Assembly: GCF_003203515.1 (NCBI RefSeq)
Contig: NZ_BGNG01000007.1
Coordinates: 1-64,000, forward strand
DNA length: 64,000 bases
From: Glaciecola sp. KUL10
GTDB lineage: Bacteria; Pseudomonadota; Gammaproteobacteria; Enterobacterales; Alteromonadaceae
Direction: 5' to 3'
Below the pieces are notes generated by a model. The model saw only the letters and a program-made list of their open reading frames with translations. It did no database searches and had not been told where the DNA came from. The translations under genes were made by a program, and so were the position numbers. Numbering within the stretch: position 1 is the first letter of the stretch; each line of letters begins with the position of its first letter. Below are positions 55,845 to 64,000 of this stretch, one piece after another.

Positions 55845-57113
55845 ATGCCGCCTAGTGTTGATGGCTCACATATCAAGCAAGAACAGCTAATAGCGTGGCC
55901 TCGCGTTGCCGCAGTTTCAGCAATGGTCGCGTTTTCACTGCCGACTTTTATCACCGGTATTGAAATATATGAGGGGATGGCAATTGCAGATGGGCTTTGG
56001 GTGATACTTATTGCGTCGATTGTTTTAACGCTCATCGGTGGTGTAATGGGAAGTATTGGCGCGCTCACACGTTTAAATTCTTATCAATTGATTAACATCG
56101 CGTTTGGACGTCTTGGCGCAAGGGTAGTCAATATTGCGTTTTCTATATCACTATTGGGTTGGTTTGGCGTGAATATTGATTTGTTTGCCTCGGCGATTAT
56201 TGAATTGAGCTTGCAGCAATTTAATATAATTATTCCCAGTTGGCCAATTGAGCTAATAGCCGCGGCACTAATGGTTTTGACGACGGTTATCGGATTTAAA
56301 GCAATAAATACATTGGCCTCTGCACTTATGCCTATTTTGATAATAGTAACTGGTTTTATGCTCATTGGCGCATTCGATACATTCAGTATTGAACAATATT
56401 TGCAAATCGAAAAAGCGCATTCAATGAATACAAGCCAAGGTGTTGCTGCGATAGTTGGTGCAATAATTATCGGAACTATCATTCTGCCCGATATTACAAG
56501 GTTCTGTAAAAGTTGGCAGGGCGGCCTTTATACCGCTTTTACAGCATATATGGTTGTGCAGTGTTTGGTCTTGTTGATCGCTGCCTTTGCCGCTGCTGCA
56601 TACCAACAATTTGAAATTCTAAAGTTATTGCTTTTGCTTGGCTTAGGGCTAGCAGCATTTATAGTAGTCATTGCTGGCAGCTGGATTTTAAATTCCTTGA
56701 ATTTCTACTCTACATTGTTATCGCTAGAGGCAAGTCTACCTCGTACATGGCATATCTTAACTCGAAAGCGTTATGCCTTTTTATTAGGGAGCCTCGGTTT
56801 TGTTGCGGCGCTTGCGAATATTTTGGACGTATTTATTACTTTCTTGATTGTTCTCGCCACGATCTTTATTCCAGTTGCAGGTGTTATAATTGTCGATTTT
56901 TGCTTAGTGAATCGCACAGCGTAGATGAATCAACAGGTAAATAAAGATAAGCATATAAACAAACCCGCTATGTTTGCTTGGTTTTGCGGTGCTGTGGTAG
57001 CTTCAGCTGATTTTGTTAGTGATATACCCACTATCAGTGGTATCGCCTCAATTGATGCGATCGCTGTTGCTGGCACCCTATATTTTGTAATGAGTAAAGC
57101 AACTACAAAATAA
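55845..57113 (+). pseudogene. NCS1 (CodB-like) permease with in-frame amber stop
   Basis: NCS1 nucleobase/hydantoin permease with about 11 of 12 helices in the first 359 residues. A TAG at 56922-56924 ends the frame, but the same frame continues immediately with 62 more residues (KPAMFAWFCGAVVASADFV ... ASIDAIAVAGTLYFVMSK) that look like the C-terminal end of the CodB family. The permease would carry cytosine, allantoin or hydantoin. With the upstream DUF917 frame also broken, this operon looks inactivated. A short product lacking the last helix might still insert in the membrane. Confidence 0.75.
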
Positions 57114-57128
57114 AACAATGCTTACACT

Positions 57129-58409
57129 TCAATCGGGGTAAAGTGTTTCAATACCCGCTTTGATTGCAGAGCAAATCGTTAAAATTTCATCGTGCGAGCA
57201 AATAAACGGCGGCATAACGTATATTAACTTTCCAAATGGTCGAATCCATGCGCCATGTTTTATAAATACCTTTTGTATTTCTGCAACATTCACTTGTTGC
57301 TTCATTTCAACTACGCCAATGGCACCAAGTACGCGAACATCATAGACGCTTTGGTAGGACAATAACGGAGTAAGTAATGCTTTTAACTGTATTTCTATTT
57401 GTTGAACCTGCCCTTGCCATTCGTTAGTTTTGATTAAACCTAAACTAGCATTGGCAACTGCACATGCCAGAGGGTTACCCATATATGTAGGCCCATGCAT
57501 AAAAACGCCTGGCTCGCCAGCACAAGCGCCGATAGCCACTTCATCTGTACATAGTGTGGCGGCAAGCGTCATATAACCGCCTGTTAAAGCTTTGCCTAAA
57601 CACATAATGTCTGGCGTGATATCAACATGATTACAAGCAAATAATTGCCCAGTTCTGCCAAAGCCGGTGGCGATTTCATCACAGATAAGCAGTACGTTGT
57701 ATTCATCACAGAGTTGCCTGCACTCGCGCAAATATTCTGGATGATAGATTCGCATTCCACCTGCACCTTGCACGACGGGTTCAAGTATCATCGCTGCAAT
57801 TTCATTATGATGTTCGTGAAGCAGTTCACGCATCGGTAAAATATCGTCTGGATTATAAGTACTATCAAATCGTGTTTGAGGTGCCGGTGCAAAATAGTGT
57901 TGTATTAATGACTTTTGAAATAGGCTGTGCATGCCATTAACGGGGTCACACACAGACATTGCCGCGAATGTGTCGCCGTGGTAACCATTTCTTGGTGCAA
58001 GCAATTTAGTTTTTCTTGTCTGACCTTGGCAAGCCCAATATTGAAGTGCCATCTTAATCGCGACTTCAACGGCAACCGATCCCGAATCAGCAAGAAAGAC
58101 TCTATTTAAACCTTCAGGTGTCATTTCAATTAAGGATTTACAAAGGTCAATGGCGGGTTGATGTGTCAATCCACCAAACATAACGTGTGAAAACGCTTCT
58201 ACTTGTTTGTGTGCAGCGTCGTTTAATACAGGGTGGTTGTAACCATGGATTGCTGCCCACCAAGAAGACATACCATCGATGATTTCTTCTCCACTGGCTA
58301 AGGTCAGACGAGTACCTCTTGCAGCAGTCACTTCATAGCAGGGAAGTGGCGAGGTTGCTGAAGTGTAGGGGTGCCAGATATGACGCTTATCAAATTCGAT
58401 ATTGTTCAA
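57129..58409 (-). CDS. bioA: adenosylmethionine-8-amino-7-oxononanoate aminotransferase
   Basis: 426-residue class III (fold type I) aminotransferase, BioA. N-terminal HIWHPYTSATSPLP, DGMSSWWAAIHGYNHP, GDTFAAMSVCDP and the PLP lysine region MCLGKALTGGYMTLAATL are diagnostic. It makes 7,8-diaminopelargonate from KAPA and SAM, the second step of the biotin ring pathway. It starts with TTG (58409) after AAAGG, which may weaken translation. It is divergent from bioBFCD, sharing an AT-rich promoter region. Confidence 0.95.
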   Translation of the reverse strand: MNNIEFDKRHIWHPYTSATSPLPCYEVTAARGTRLTLASGEEIIDGMSSWWAAIHGYNHPVLNDAAHKQVEAFSHVMFGGLTHQPAIDLCKSLIEMTPEGLNRVFLADSGSVAVEVAIKMALQYWACQGQTRKTKLLAPRNGYHGDTFAAMSVCDPVNGMHSLFQKSLIQHYFAPAPQTRFDSTYNPDDILPMRELLHEHHNEIAAMILEPVVQGAGGMRIYHPEYLRECRQLCDEYNVLLICDEIATGFGRTGQLFACNHVDITPDIMCLGKALTGGYMTLAATLCTDEVAIGACAGEPGVFMHGPTYMGNPLACAVANASLGLIKTNEWQGQVQQIEIQLKALLTPLLSYQSVYDVRVLGAIGVVEMKQQVNVAEIQKVFIKHGAWIRPFGKLIYVMPPFICSHDEILTICSAIKAGIETLYPD

Positions 58410-58417
58410 AATATAAC

Positions 58418-58447
58418 CTTTAGTAAAGTTTGCATCTTAATTAAGAT
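58418..58447. promoter_or_regulatory. two palindromes in the bioA-bioB divergent region
   Basis: A perfect 14-base palindrome ATCTTAATTAAGAT (58434-58447) lies next to CTTTAgTAAAG (58418-58428). Both sit between the divergent biotin genes where the operator is expected. They do not match the E. coli BirA consensus (TTGTAAACC-N-GGTTTACAA), so the regulator is unknown. Confidence 0.4.
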
Positions 58448-58562
58448 TGACAAGTTTGACGCGGCGCATAGACTAGTCGACATTAGTAGCCCAGTAAAGA
58501 TGTAAATTGCAAAGATGCAAATACAATCATGGCTAAAACTCGAATTTATAAAGACCAACAAT

Positions 58563-59672
58563 ATGACTGAATTAGCGCACCAAGCCAACGAGACTAGCAC
58601 TTTGCTTAATCCAAGACATAATTGGACCTTAGAGGAAGTTAATACACTTTTTGCAATGCCGTTTAATGATCTATTATTTAAAGCGCAAACGATTCATCGC
58701 GCTAACTTTGATCCCAACCATGTGCAAGTAAGCACTTTGTTATCCATCAAAACTGGCGCATGTCCAGAAGATTGCAAGTACTGTCCTCAGAGCGCACGTT
58801 ACGATACGGGGCTCGAAAAAGAACGTTTAATGGAAATTAAAAAGGTTATTGAGCGAGCAAAAGAAGCGAAAGCGGCTGGCTCTACTCGTTTTTGTATGGG
58901 GGCTGCGTGGCGTAATCCAAAAGACCGTGATATGCCTTATGTTACAGATATGGTTAGAGAAGTTAAGAAGCTCGGTATGGAAACTTGCATGACATTGGGA
59001 ATGCTTTCGCGTGAGCAGGCGTTGTCTCTCAAACAAGCTGGATTGGATTACTACAATCATAATTTAGATACTTCACCAGAGTTTTACGGTGACATTATTA
59101 CTACCCGTACTTACCAAGATCGTCTAGATACTCTCAACAACGTCCGTGAAGCTGGAATGAACGTGTGTTCTGGTGGGATTGTCGGAATGGGTGAAACAGG
59201 CGACGACAGAAGTAGCTTGCTCATTCAATTAGCTAACCTCCCTCAACAACCAGAGAGTGTTCCCATCAATATGTTGGTGAAAGTAAAGGGTACACCCTTG
59301 GATAAAGTTGAAGATTTAGATGAATTTGAGTTCATACGCACAATCGCGGTCGCGCGCATTATGATGCCGCAATCGTACGTTCGATTATCTGCAGGTCGTG
59401 AATCAATGAACGAACAAACCCAAGCGTTATGTTTTTTTGCGGGGGCAAATTCAATTTTTTACGGTTGTAAACTACTGACTACTTCAAATCCTGAAACGCA
59501 TGAAGATGTTATGTTGTTTAAAAAGTTAGGCATCAATTCAGAAAAAACCAGACAATACTCAGACGAAGCTTATGAAGCGGCGCTTGTTGATGAAATAACT
59601 CAGCAACAAGGAACAGAACAATTTATTGATGCCTCTGCTAAATATGCGAAAACGTCTAAGGCAGAAGCTTAG
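58563..59672 (+). CDS. bioB: biotin synthase
   Basis: Radical SAM biotin synthase of 369 residues from ATG 58563; a start at 58515 adding 16 residues is possible, and neither has a strong ribosome site. The radical SAM motif is [11 protein letters not shown], and the second cluster ligands are in [23 protein letters not shown] and YVRLSAGRE. It inserts sulfur into dethiobiotin. First gene of bioBFCD; bioF follows after 27 bases. Confidence 0.95.
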   Translation: MTELAHQANETSTLLNPRHNWTLEEVNTLFAMPFNDLLFKAQTIHRANFDPNHVQVSTLLSIKTGACPEDCKYCPQSARYDTGLEKERLMEIKKVIERAKEAKAAGSTRFCMGAAWRNPKDRDMPYVTDMVREVKKLGMETCMTLGMLSREQALSLKQAGLDYYNHNLDTSPEFYGDIITTRTYQDRLDTLNNVREAGMNVCSGGIVGMGETGDDRSSLLIQLANLPQQPESVPINMLVKVKGTPLDKVEDLDEFEFIRTIAVARIMMPQSYVRLSAGRESMNEQTQALCFFAGANSIFYGCKLLTTSNPETHEDVMLFKKLGINSEKTRQYSDEAYEAALVDEITQQQGTEQFIDASAKYAKTSKAEA

Positions 59673-59699
59673 CGCTAAGCAAGTATTGAGTACGGTATA

Positions 59700-60923
59700 T
59701 TGTCATCTTTTAGCTATATCAAAAAAGCGGTAGACCAGCGCAAATCGCAGCATCTTTTTCGCAAGCGTACCGTCGTTAGTAGCAATGTATCAATGGTGAT
59801 GGAAGTTGAGGGAAATTATTACCTCAATTTTGCCAGTAATGACTACTTGGGCTTAGGGCAGCAACAGGATGTTTTGCAAAGCTACGTTGAAGGATTAAGT
59901 CTCCACGGAGCGGGCAGTGGCGCATCTTCAGTCGTCTCCGGCTATAACAAAGAGCATTTAGCGCTTGAGTCATTTATATGCGAGCATACCAACAAAGAAG
60001 CGGCTTTGTTGTTCAGTAGTGGATTCGCCGCAAATCAAGCTATTTGTCATGCTTTGTTTGCCTCGGGCTTTTCCAAGCCACAAGAGAATCTAGTGATCAG
60101 TGATAAATGGATGCATGCTTCTTTCGTAGAGGCGGCAAGTTCGTTACAAACTCCTTTTAAACGCTTTAAACATAATGATCTTGAGCATCTAGCGTATCTA
60201 TTAGACAGTTGCCCCTCTAATACACTCATAGCAAGTGAAGGTGTGTTCAGCATGGACGGGGACGAAGCGCCATTAAGTGACATGGTTAATCTACTAGAAA
60301 CATCTGCATTTACCAACAGACCTTGGCTAATGGTTGACGACGCACATGCTATTGGTGTAACGGGCAATAGCGGAATGGGCAGCTGTGATGCAAGTAACCC
60401 GGATAGAGATCAAATAGACATTGTTATGGGAACATTTGGCAAGGCAATTGGAACCTCTGGAGCATTTGTCGCGGGCAGCCAAGCATTGATAGACTTCTTA
60501 CTTAATTTTGCGCGTCACTATGTTTATTCAACCGCTATTCCGGCGGCAGTCGCTAAGGCAACACTGACTAGTTTCAAATTAATGAGAGATAGCGACTCAA
60601 GAAATTTACTTCATCAAAATATCGCACTATTCAAGCACAAATGTTTATCTAGAGGTATCCCATTAACTGACTCTGCTTCTGCTATTCAGCCAATTATTTT
60701 GGGCAATCCCGAATTGACTTTGAACTGCTCTTTATCTTTAAAAGCACTTGGAATCTGGGTGGGCTGCATACGAACACCTACTGTTCCTAAACATACAGAT
60801 CGTTTACGCATCACTCTAAGTGCTATGCATCAAGAAAAGGATATCAACGCACTTGTTGATGCCTTAGAACTCTCGCTCAAACAAAATGGGTTTAATAGCA
60901 AGACAAACGGGCCGACTTTATGA
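59700..60923 (+). CDS. bioF: 8-amino-7-oxononanoate synthase
   Basis: 407-residue fold type I PLP enzyme that condenses pimeloyl-ACP with alanine. FASNDYLGLG at the N-terminus, the PLP-binding HAIGVTGNSGMG and the lysine segment VMGTFGKAIGTSGAF are present. TTG start at 59700, preceded by GAGTACGG; no better ATG is close. It overlaps bioC by ATGA. Confidence 0.93.
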   Translation: MSSFSYIKKAVDQRKSQHLFRKRTVVSSNVSMVMEVEGNYYLNFASNDYLGLGQQQDVLQSYVEGLSLHGAGSGASSVVSGYNKEHLALESFICEHTNKEAALLFSSGFAANQAICHALFASGFSKPQENLVISDKWMHASFVEAASSLQTPFKRFKHNDLEHLAYLLDSCPSNTLIASEGVFSMDGDEAPLSDMVNLLETSAFTNRPWLMVDDAHAIGVTGNSGMGSCDASNPDRDQIDIVMGTFGKAIGTSGAFVAGSQALIDFLLNFARHYVYSTAIPAAVAKATLTSFKLMRDSDSRNLLHQNIALFKHKCLSRGIPLTDSASAIQPIILGNPELTLNCSLSLKALGIWVGCIRTPTVPKHTDRLRITLSAMHQEKDINALVDALELSLKQNGFNSKTNGPTL

Positions 60924-61795
60924 CGATTCAATCCTCTTTTGCGCACAAAGCCAATGAAGCGTTATGCAATGTTAGTTGTTCGGAAATTGCTCGCGGATTT
61001 AGTAGAGCCGCCTATTCCTATAATGCATCAGCTAAAGTTCAAAAGCCGATTGCGGAATTTGCCATTCACAGACTCAATCAAATAAGAGCGGCAAGTGACG
61101 AGTCCATTGTCGACTTGGGGTGCGGTACTTCTTTAAAGCTTAAGGAAATAAAAGCGAACACTTCACGCTACATTGGTTTGGATTTAGCCAGTGGTATGCT
61201 TGAAAAAGCGCGTATGAGCGCAAAATTAAATGAAGTGGATAATGCGCACTTTGTTAACGCGAATGCAGCAGTATTGCCATTTCAGGCGAACTCTTTCGAC
61301 CTTGTGTTTTCCTCGATGGCACTGCAATGGTGTCAAGCCAAATATGACGTTATAGCAGAAATTAAACGTATACTGCGTACTCGTGGTCGAGCAGTGTTAG
61401 CCATATTAGTCGATGGTTCATTTAATGAATTAGAAAGTGCGTGGGCTGACCTTTCAATACCATCAAGGCTCAATCGCTTTGCCAATACGCAAAATTGGTT
61501 AGATGCGATAAAGCAAAATAAGCTGCAATGTAGTGTCGAGGAACAAGACTTTTTTCAATACTTTGACAATAGTTTGGGCATGCTTAAATCGCTTAAGTCG
61601 ATCGGGGCGGATACACAATTGTCCTCTAGTCGGTTCTCAGCGATCACAAAAAGCGAACTCAAAAAACTAGACTTACTTATGCGCAACCGACAGCCTTCGA
61701 TAGCGCATTCAGAGAGTGAAGAAAGTGTCGAAAGTGATAAATTAAAGAGCTTGGCACTTACTTACAAAGTAGCTTTCTTTACCGTTCATAAATAG
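60920..61795 (+). CDS. bioC: malonyl-ACP O-methyltransferase
   Basis: 291-residue SAM methyltransferase of the BioC type. The SAM motif is VDLGCGTSLKLKEI (about 66-80). The N-terminal ARGFSRAAYSYNASAKVQ matches the BioC N-terminus. It methylates malonyl-ACP to start pimeloyl synthesis. It overlaps bioF and is followed after 33 bases by bioD. Confidence 0.92.
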   Translation: MTIQSSFAHKANEALCNVSCSEIARGFSRAAYSYNASAKVQKPIAEFAIHRLNQIRAASDESIVDLGCGTSLKLKEIKANTSRYIGLDLASGMLEKARMSAKLNEVDNAHFVNANAAVLPFQANSFDLVFSSMALQWCQAKYDVIAEIKRILRTRGRAVLAILVDGSFNELESAWADLSIPSRLNRFANTQNWLDAIKQNKLQCSVEEQDFFQYFDNSLGMLKSLKSIGADTQLSSSRFSAITKSELKKLDLLMRNRQPSIAHSESEESVESDKLKSLALTYKVAFFTVHK

Positions 61796-61828
61796 TTTTC
61801 GAAGCAACGAATAACGAAAGGATAAACA

Positions 61829-62524
61829 ATGTCTCTTGATACAGTTTTTTCGGTTTTAGAGGGGATACCAGCAGTTTTTATAACGGGAACTGACACCGAT
61901 GCTGGTAAAACCTATGTTAGCGAACGTTTACTGCGTTTGGCTGCTCGAAAAGGGAAGAAATGTGCAGGTTTCAAGCCTATTTCAGCAGGGTGCGAGCAAA
62001 CATATCAAGGTCTCAGAAATGACGACGCATTACGATTGACCCAAGCTTCTTCAATTAAATTACCTTATGAGTTGGTTAACCCAATTGCATACCTTGATCC
62101 TGTCGCACCGCATTTGGCAGCACTAAAAGCTAAGCAAACCATTAGCATTGATACGGTAAATGAGGCTTACAACGCGATTTCAGAAAGGGCGCTCGATTTC
62201 TTATTGGTTGAAGGCGCTGGGGGATGGCAATTACCCTTGGGGCAGGTGGTTAATAACGGTGAATTGACAGAAGAACAATGGTACATGCCAGATTTTGTCA
62301 AAACGCATGATCTGCCGGTTATTTTGGTCGTCGGTATGAAGCTAGGCTGCTTGAATCACGCCTTACTATCGTATCAAGCGATCAATGCGTCGGGGTGTTC
62401 GTGTATTGGTTGGATTGCGAATCAAATCGACCCAAACATGGATTATTATAAAGAAAACATAAATAGTCTTAAGGCGCTAATACCAAAACCAATGTTGGCG
62501 GAAGTGTTATTCGAAGATCAATAA
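61829..62524 (+). CDS. bioD: dethiobiotin synthetase
   Basis: 231-residue P-loop enzyme with ATP-binding GTDTDAGKT (about 21-29), the KPISAGC segment and EGAGGWQLPL of the BioD active site. It closes the ureido ring of dethiobiotin using CO2 and ATP. Last gene of the biotin operon; its 3' end overlaps the convergent pepE by 7 bases. Confidence 0.94.
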   Translation: MSLDTVFSVLEGIPAVFITGTDTDAGKTYVSERLLRLAARKGKKCAGFKPISAGCEQTYQGLRNDDALRLTQASSIKLPYELVNPIAYLDPVAPHLAALKAKQTISIDTVNEAYNAISERALDFLLVEGAGGWQLPLGQVVNNGELTEEQWYMPDFVKTHDLPVILVVGMKLGCLNHALLSYQAINASGCSCIGWIANQIDPNMDYYKENINSLKALIPKPMLAEVLFEDQ

Positions 62525-63228
62525 TGAGTAAACAAATATTCACTTAGATCACTATTGACAGGTAGTTCGAGCTTTTGCTTTCCTTGAAAAACGTAGGCCT
62601 CTAAATCACCAATTAGCTTTGCATTAAATCCATTTATCAAAATTGCTGAGCCTTCTTTTAGGCCGATGACAGGAGTTTGAGGGGACAAAATGCAAAACTC
62701 TTGTATACGTTGGTCTCTTGTTTCACCATTGTGGTTTGGTGCTACATAGTCAGTATAATGCGGATTTAACTGCGCGTTAATTAGTGCTAAGCCATCGAAG
62801 CTAAGTGGCTGTACGATTGGCATATCATTGGTTGTTTTAATAGAAAGCCCTGTGATATTACTGCCTGCGCTCCAACCAATGTACTTACAGCCTTGCGTGA
62901 CCTTGGCTTTTAATAGCGGCATTAACTCTTTTTCCTGCAAATTACTTAACAGGTTAAAGGTGTTTCCGCCACCAACCAATACTGCCTTTGCTTCATTGAT
63001 GGCTGTTTTTGCGCAATCATATTCATGAAGCCCTTTTATGCCTAGTTCGGGGAGGGCGTCAGATACTTTTTGTGTGTAATCATCCCAAGACACACTTACG
63101 CCTGCATAAGGAATGAAGACTACATCCTTGATGTTGTCGAGCAGGTTGTATATTGCCGGCTTGGCTTCAAGTAAGTACGGGTTATTGTTTACTTTAGAAC
63201 TGCTAAGCAAAAGAGCATTGATTGACAT
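62518..63228 (-). CDS. pepE: dipeptidase E (Asp-specific, peptidase S51)
   Basis: 236-residue PepE. GGGNTFNLLSNL and the nucleophile elbow YIGWSAGSNITG carry the catalytic Ser; PLSFDGLALINAQLNPHYTDY and GLKEGSAI are also conserved. It cleaves Asp-X dipeptides in the cytosol. Complete, with an alpha/beta fold of the usual length. Convergent with bioD. Confidence 0.92.
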   Translation of the reverse strand: MSINALLLSSSKVNNNPYLLEAKPAIYNLLDNIKDVVFIPYAGVSVSWDDYTQKVSDALPELGIKGLHEYDCAKTAINEAKAVLVGGGNTFNLLSNLQEKELMPLLKAKVTQGCKYIGWSAGSNITGLSIKTTNDMPIVQPLSFDGLALINAQLNPHYTDYVAPNHNGETRDQRIQEFCILSPQTPVIGLKEGSAILINGFNAKLIGDLEAYVFQGKQKLELPVNSDLSEYLFTHY

Positions 63229-63497
63229 TATAAGCGCTACATCATTATTTTTTTAAAATGTTAGCACGAGAACTATGCTCTGATAAGCATCTATTTATAG
63301 AGGGGGTTAATACAGACGCGCTTATTACTTCTTTACTTTGTTTAATTTATATCAGGTGTATTCTAATGTCCTAGGCATTTATTTATCACGGATGTTCTGG
63401 CATTATTTCGATATCTAGACGTGCTTTGTCTTCGAATGATTTGATGTAAAACGTCAGTTTCTATTCACTACAATTAAAACAGAGGAAGTTCACCCCA

Positions 63498-63974
63498 GTG
63501 CTTGAAGATAAGAAAATCACGTCCGTACTATTTGTTTGCTTAGGCAATATCTGTCGTTCTCCGACTGCTGAAGGTGTTTTTGCTAAGAAAGCTATGGAAC
63601 AAGGCTTAAGGGTAAAGATTGATTCGGCCGGCACGGCGGGTTTTCATGAGGGGGCGGCGCCAGATAAGCGCTCTCAGCAGGCCGCAAATGCTAAGGGCTA
63701 TGACTTGAGCAAACTTGAGTGTCGTCGTGTAGTTGAGCGCGACTTTCAAGATTTTGATTTGATCATAGCCATGGACGATAGCAATATGAGAGATTTACTG
63801 AAAAAATGTCCCGAAGAATTACAGGACAAAGTCCGCCTATTTCTGACGTTTGTGGACACAGAGTTTAGCGAAGTCCCCGATCCATATTATGGTGGAAAAC
63901 GTGGGTTTGAACTGGTTTTAGACCTCATAGAAAAAGCCAGTGATGGCCTAATTTCATATATAAAAGCGACCTAA
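63498..63974 (+). CDS. low-molecular-weight protein tyrosine phosphatase
   Basis: 158-residue LMW-PTP: the P-loop VLFVCLGNICRSPTAEG (Cys nucleophile and Arg) near residues 11-27, and the general acid Asp in VPDPYYGGKRGFELV near 131. It is a housekeeping or house-cleaning phosphatase; no tyrosine kinase or capsule gene is next to it here. GTG start at 63498, preceded by GAGGAAG. Confidence 0.92.
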   Translation: MLEDKKITSVLFVCLGNICRSPTAEGVFAKKAMEQGLRVKIDSAGTAGFHEGAAPDKRSQQAANAKGYDLSKLECRRVVERDFQDFDLIIAMDDSNMRDLLKKCPEELQDKVRLFLTFVDTEFSEVPDPYYGGKRGFELVLDLIEKASDGLISYIKAT

Positions 63975-64000
63975 GCATTGCGCAAAATATACGTTCTGGC

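Noticed and set aside
1-64000. tRNA, rRNA, CRISPR or intact insertion sequence
   Set aside because: Scanned by eye for T-loop patterns, repeat-spacer arrays and transposase motifs; none convincing. A covariance-model search would be decisive.

Overview
The window reads as chromosome of a marine gammaproteobacterium, most likely Alteromonadales (Alteromonas/Glaciecola-like). The evidence is a low-to-moderate G+C feel, a gammaproteobacterial AsnRS, a glrK-qseG-glrR operon, two large TonB-dependent receptors, a DUF4402 chaperone/usher cluster and a PEP-CTERM-like sorting signal. No rRNA, tRNA, CRISPR array or intact insertion sequence was seen.

Layout. 0-3.4 kb: a secreted phospholipase-A2-like protein with a small membrane partner, then a decayed RecD-like helicase and its coiled-coil partner (probably an old island remnant). 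3.6-9.4 kb: a TonB receptor, an anchored alpha/beta hydrolase, a gene-poor stretch and asnS. 9.5-13.9 kb: small membrane and EF-hand proteins, then the sensor kinase/lipoprotein/sigma54 activator operon. 14-18.8 kb: a PEP-CTERM-like protein and a DUF4402 pilin-chaperone-usher operon. 19.4-22.8 kb: a haem-motif lipoprotein and haem-motif beta-barrel pair, and a membrane-bound AraC regulator. 22.9-26.3 kb: membrane proteins, an SDR, and an ECF sigma factor with a membrane partner.

26.9-52 kb is the centre of interest: a nearly complete purine-catabolism locus. It has two NCS2 permeases, 8-oxoguanine and guanine deaminases, XdhABC, membrane urate oxidase PuuD, UraH, UraD, allantoinase PuuE, allantoate amidohydrolase and ureidoglycine-glyoxylate aminotransferase. 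It also carries an amidase plus a gamma-glutamyltransferase-family protein that together could take oxalurate through oxamate to oxalate, a TauE/SafE exporter, a Tat-exported nucleoside deaminase and a TonB receptor. The two long operons (26.9-38.8 and 40.7-48.9 kb) read rightwards; the puuE-regulator pair between them is leftward. A TetR/RutR-like regulator sits in the middle, and RutR-box-like palindromes occur at its divergent promoter, ahead of the first operon and ahead of the TonB receptor, so I infer one regulon. The first gene of the locus (373 aa) belongs to no family I recognise.

52.4-57.1 kb contains three broken reading frames in a row: a TPR-GGDEF protein split at an A6 tract, a frameshifted DUF917 protein and an NCS1 permease with an in-frame amber stop. 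These are recent pseudogenes, sequence errors or recoding sites. 57.1-62.5 kb is a divergent biotin locus, bioA / bioBFCD. It is followed by pepE and a low-molecular-weight protein tyrosine phosphatase.
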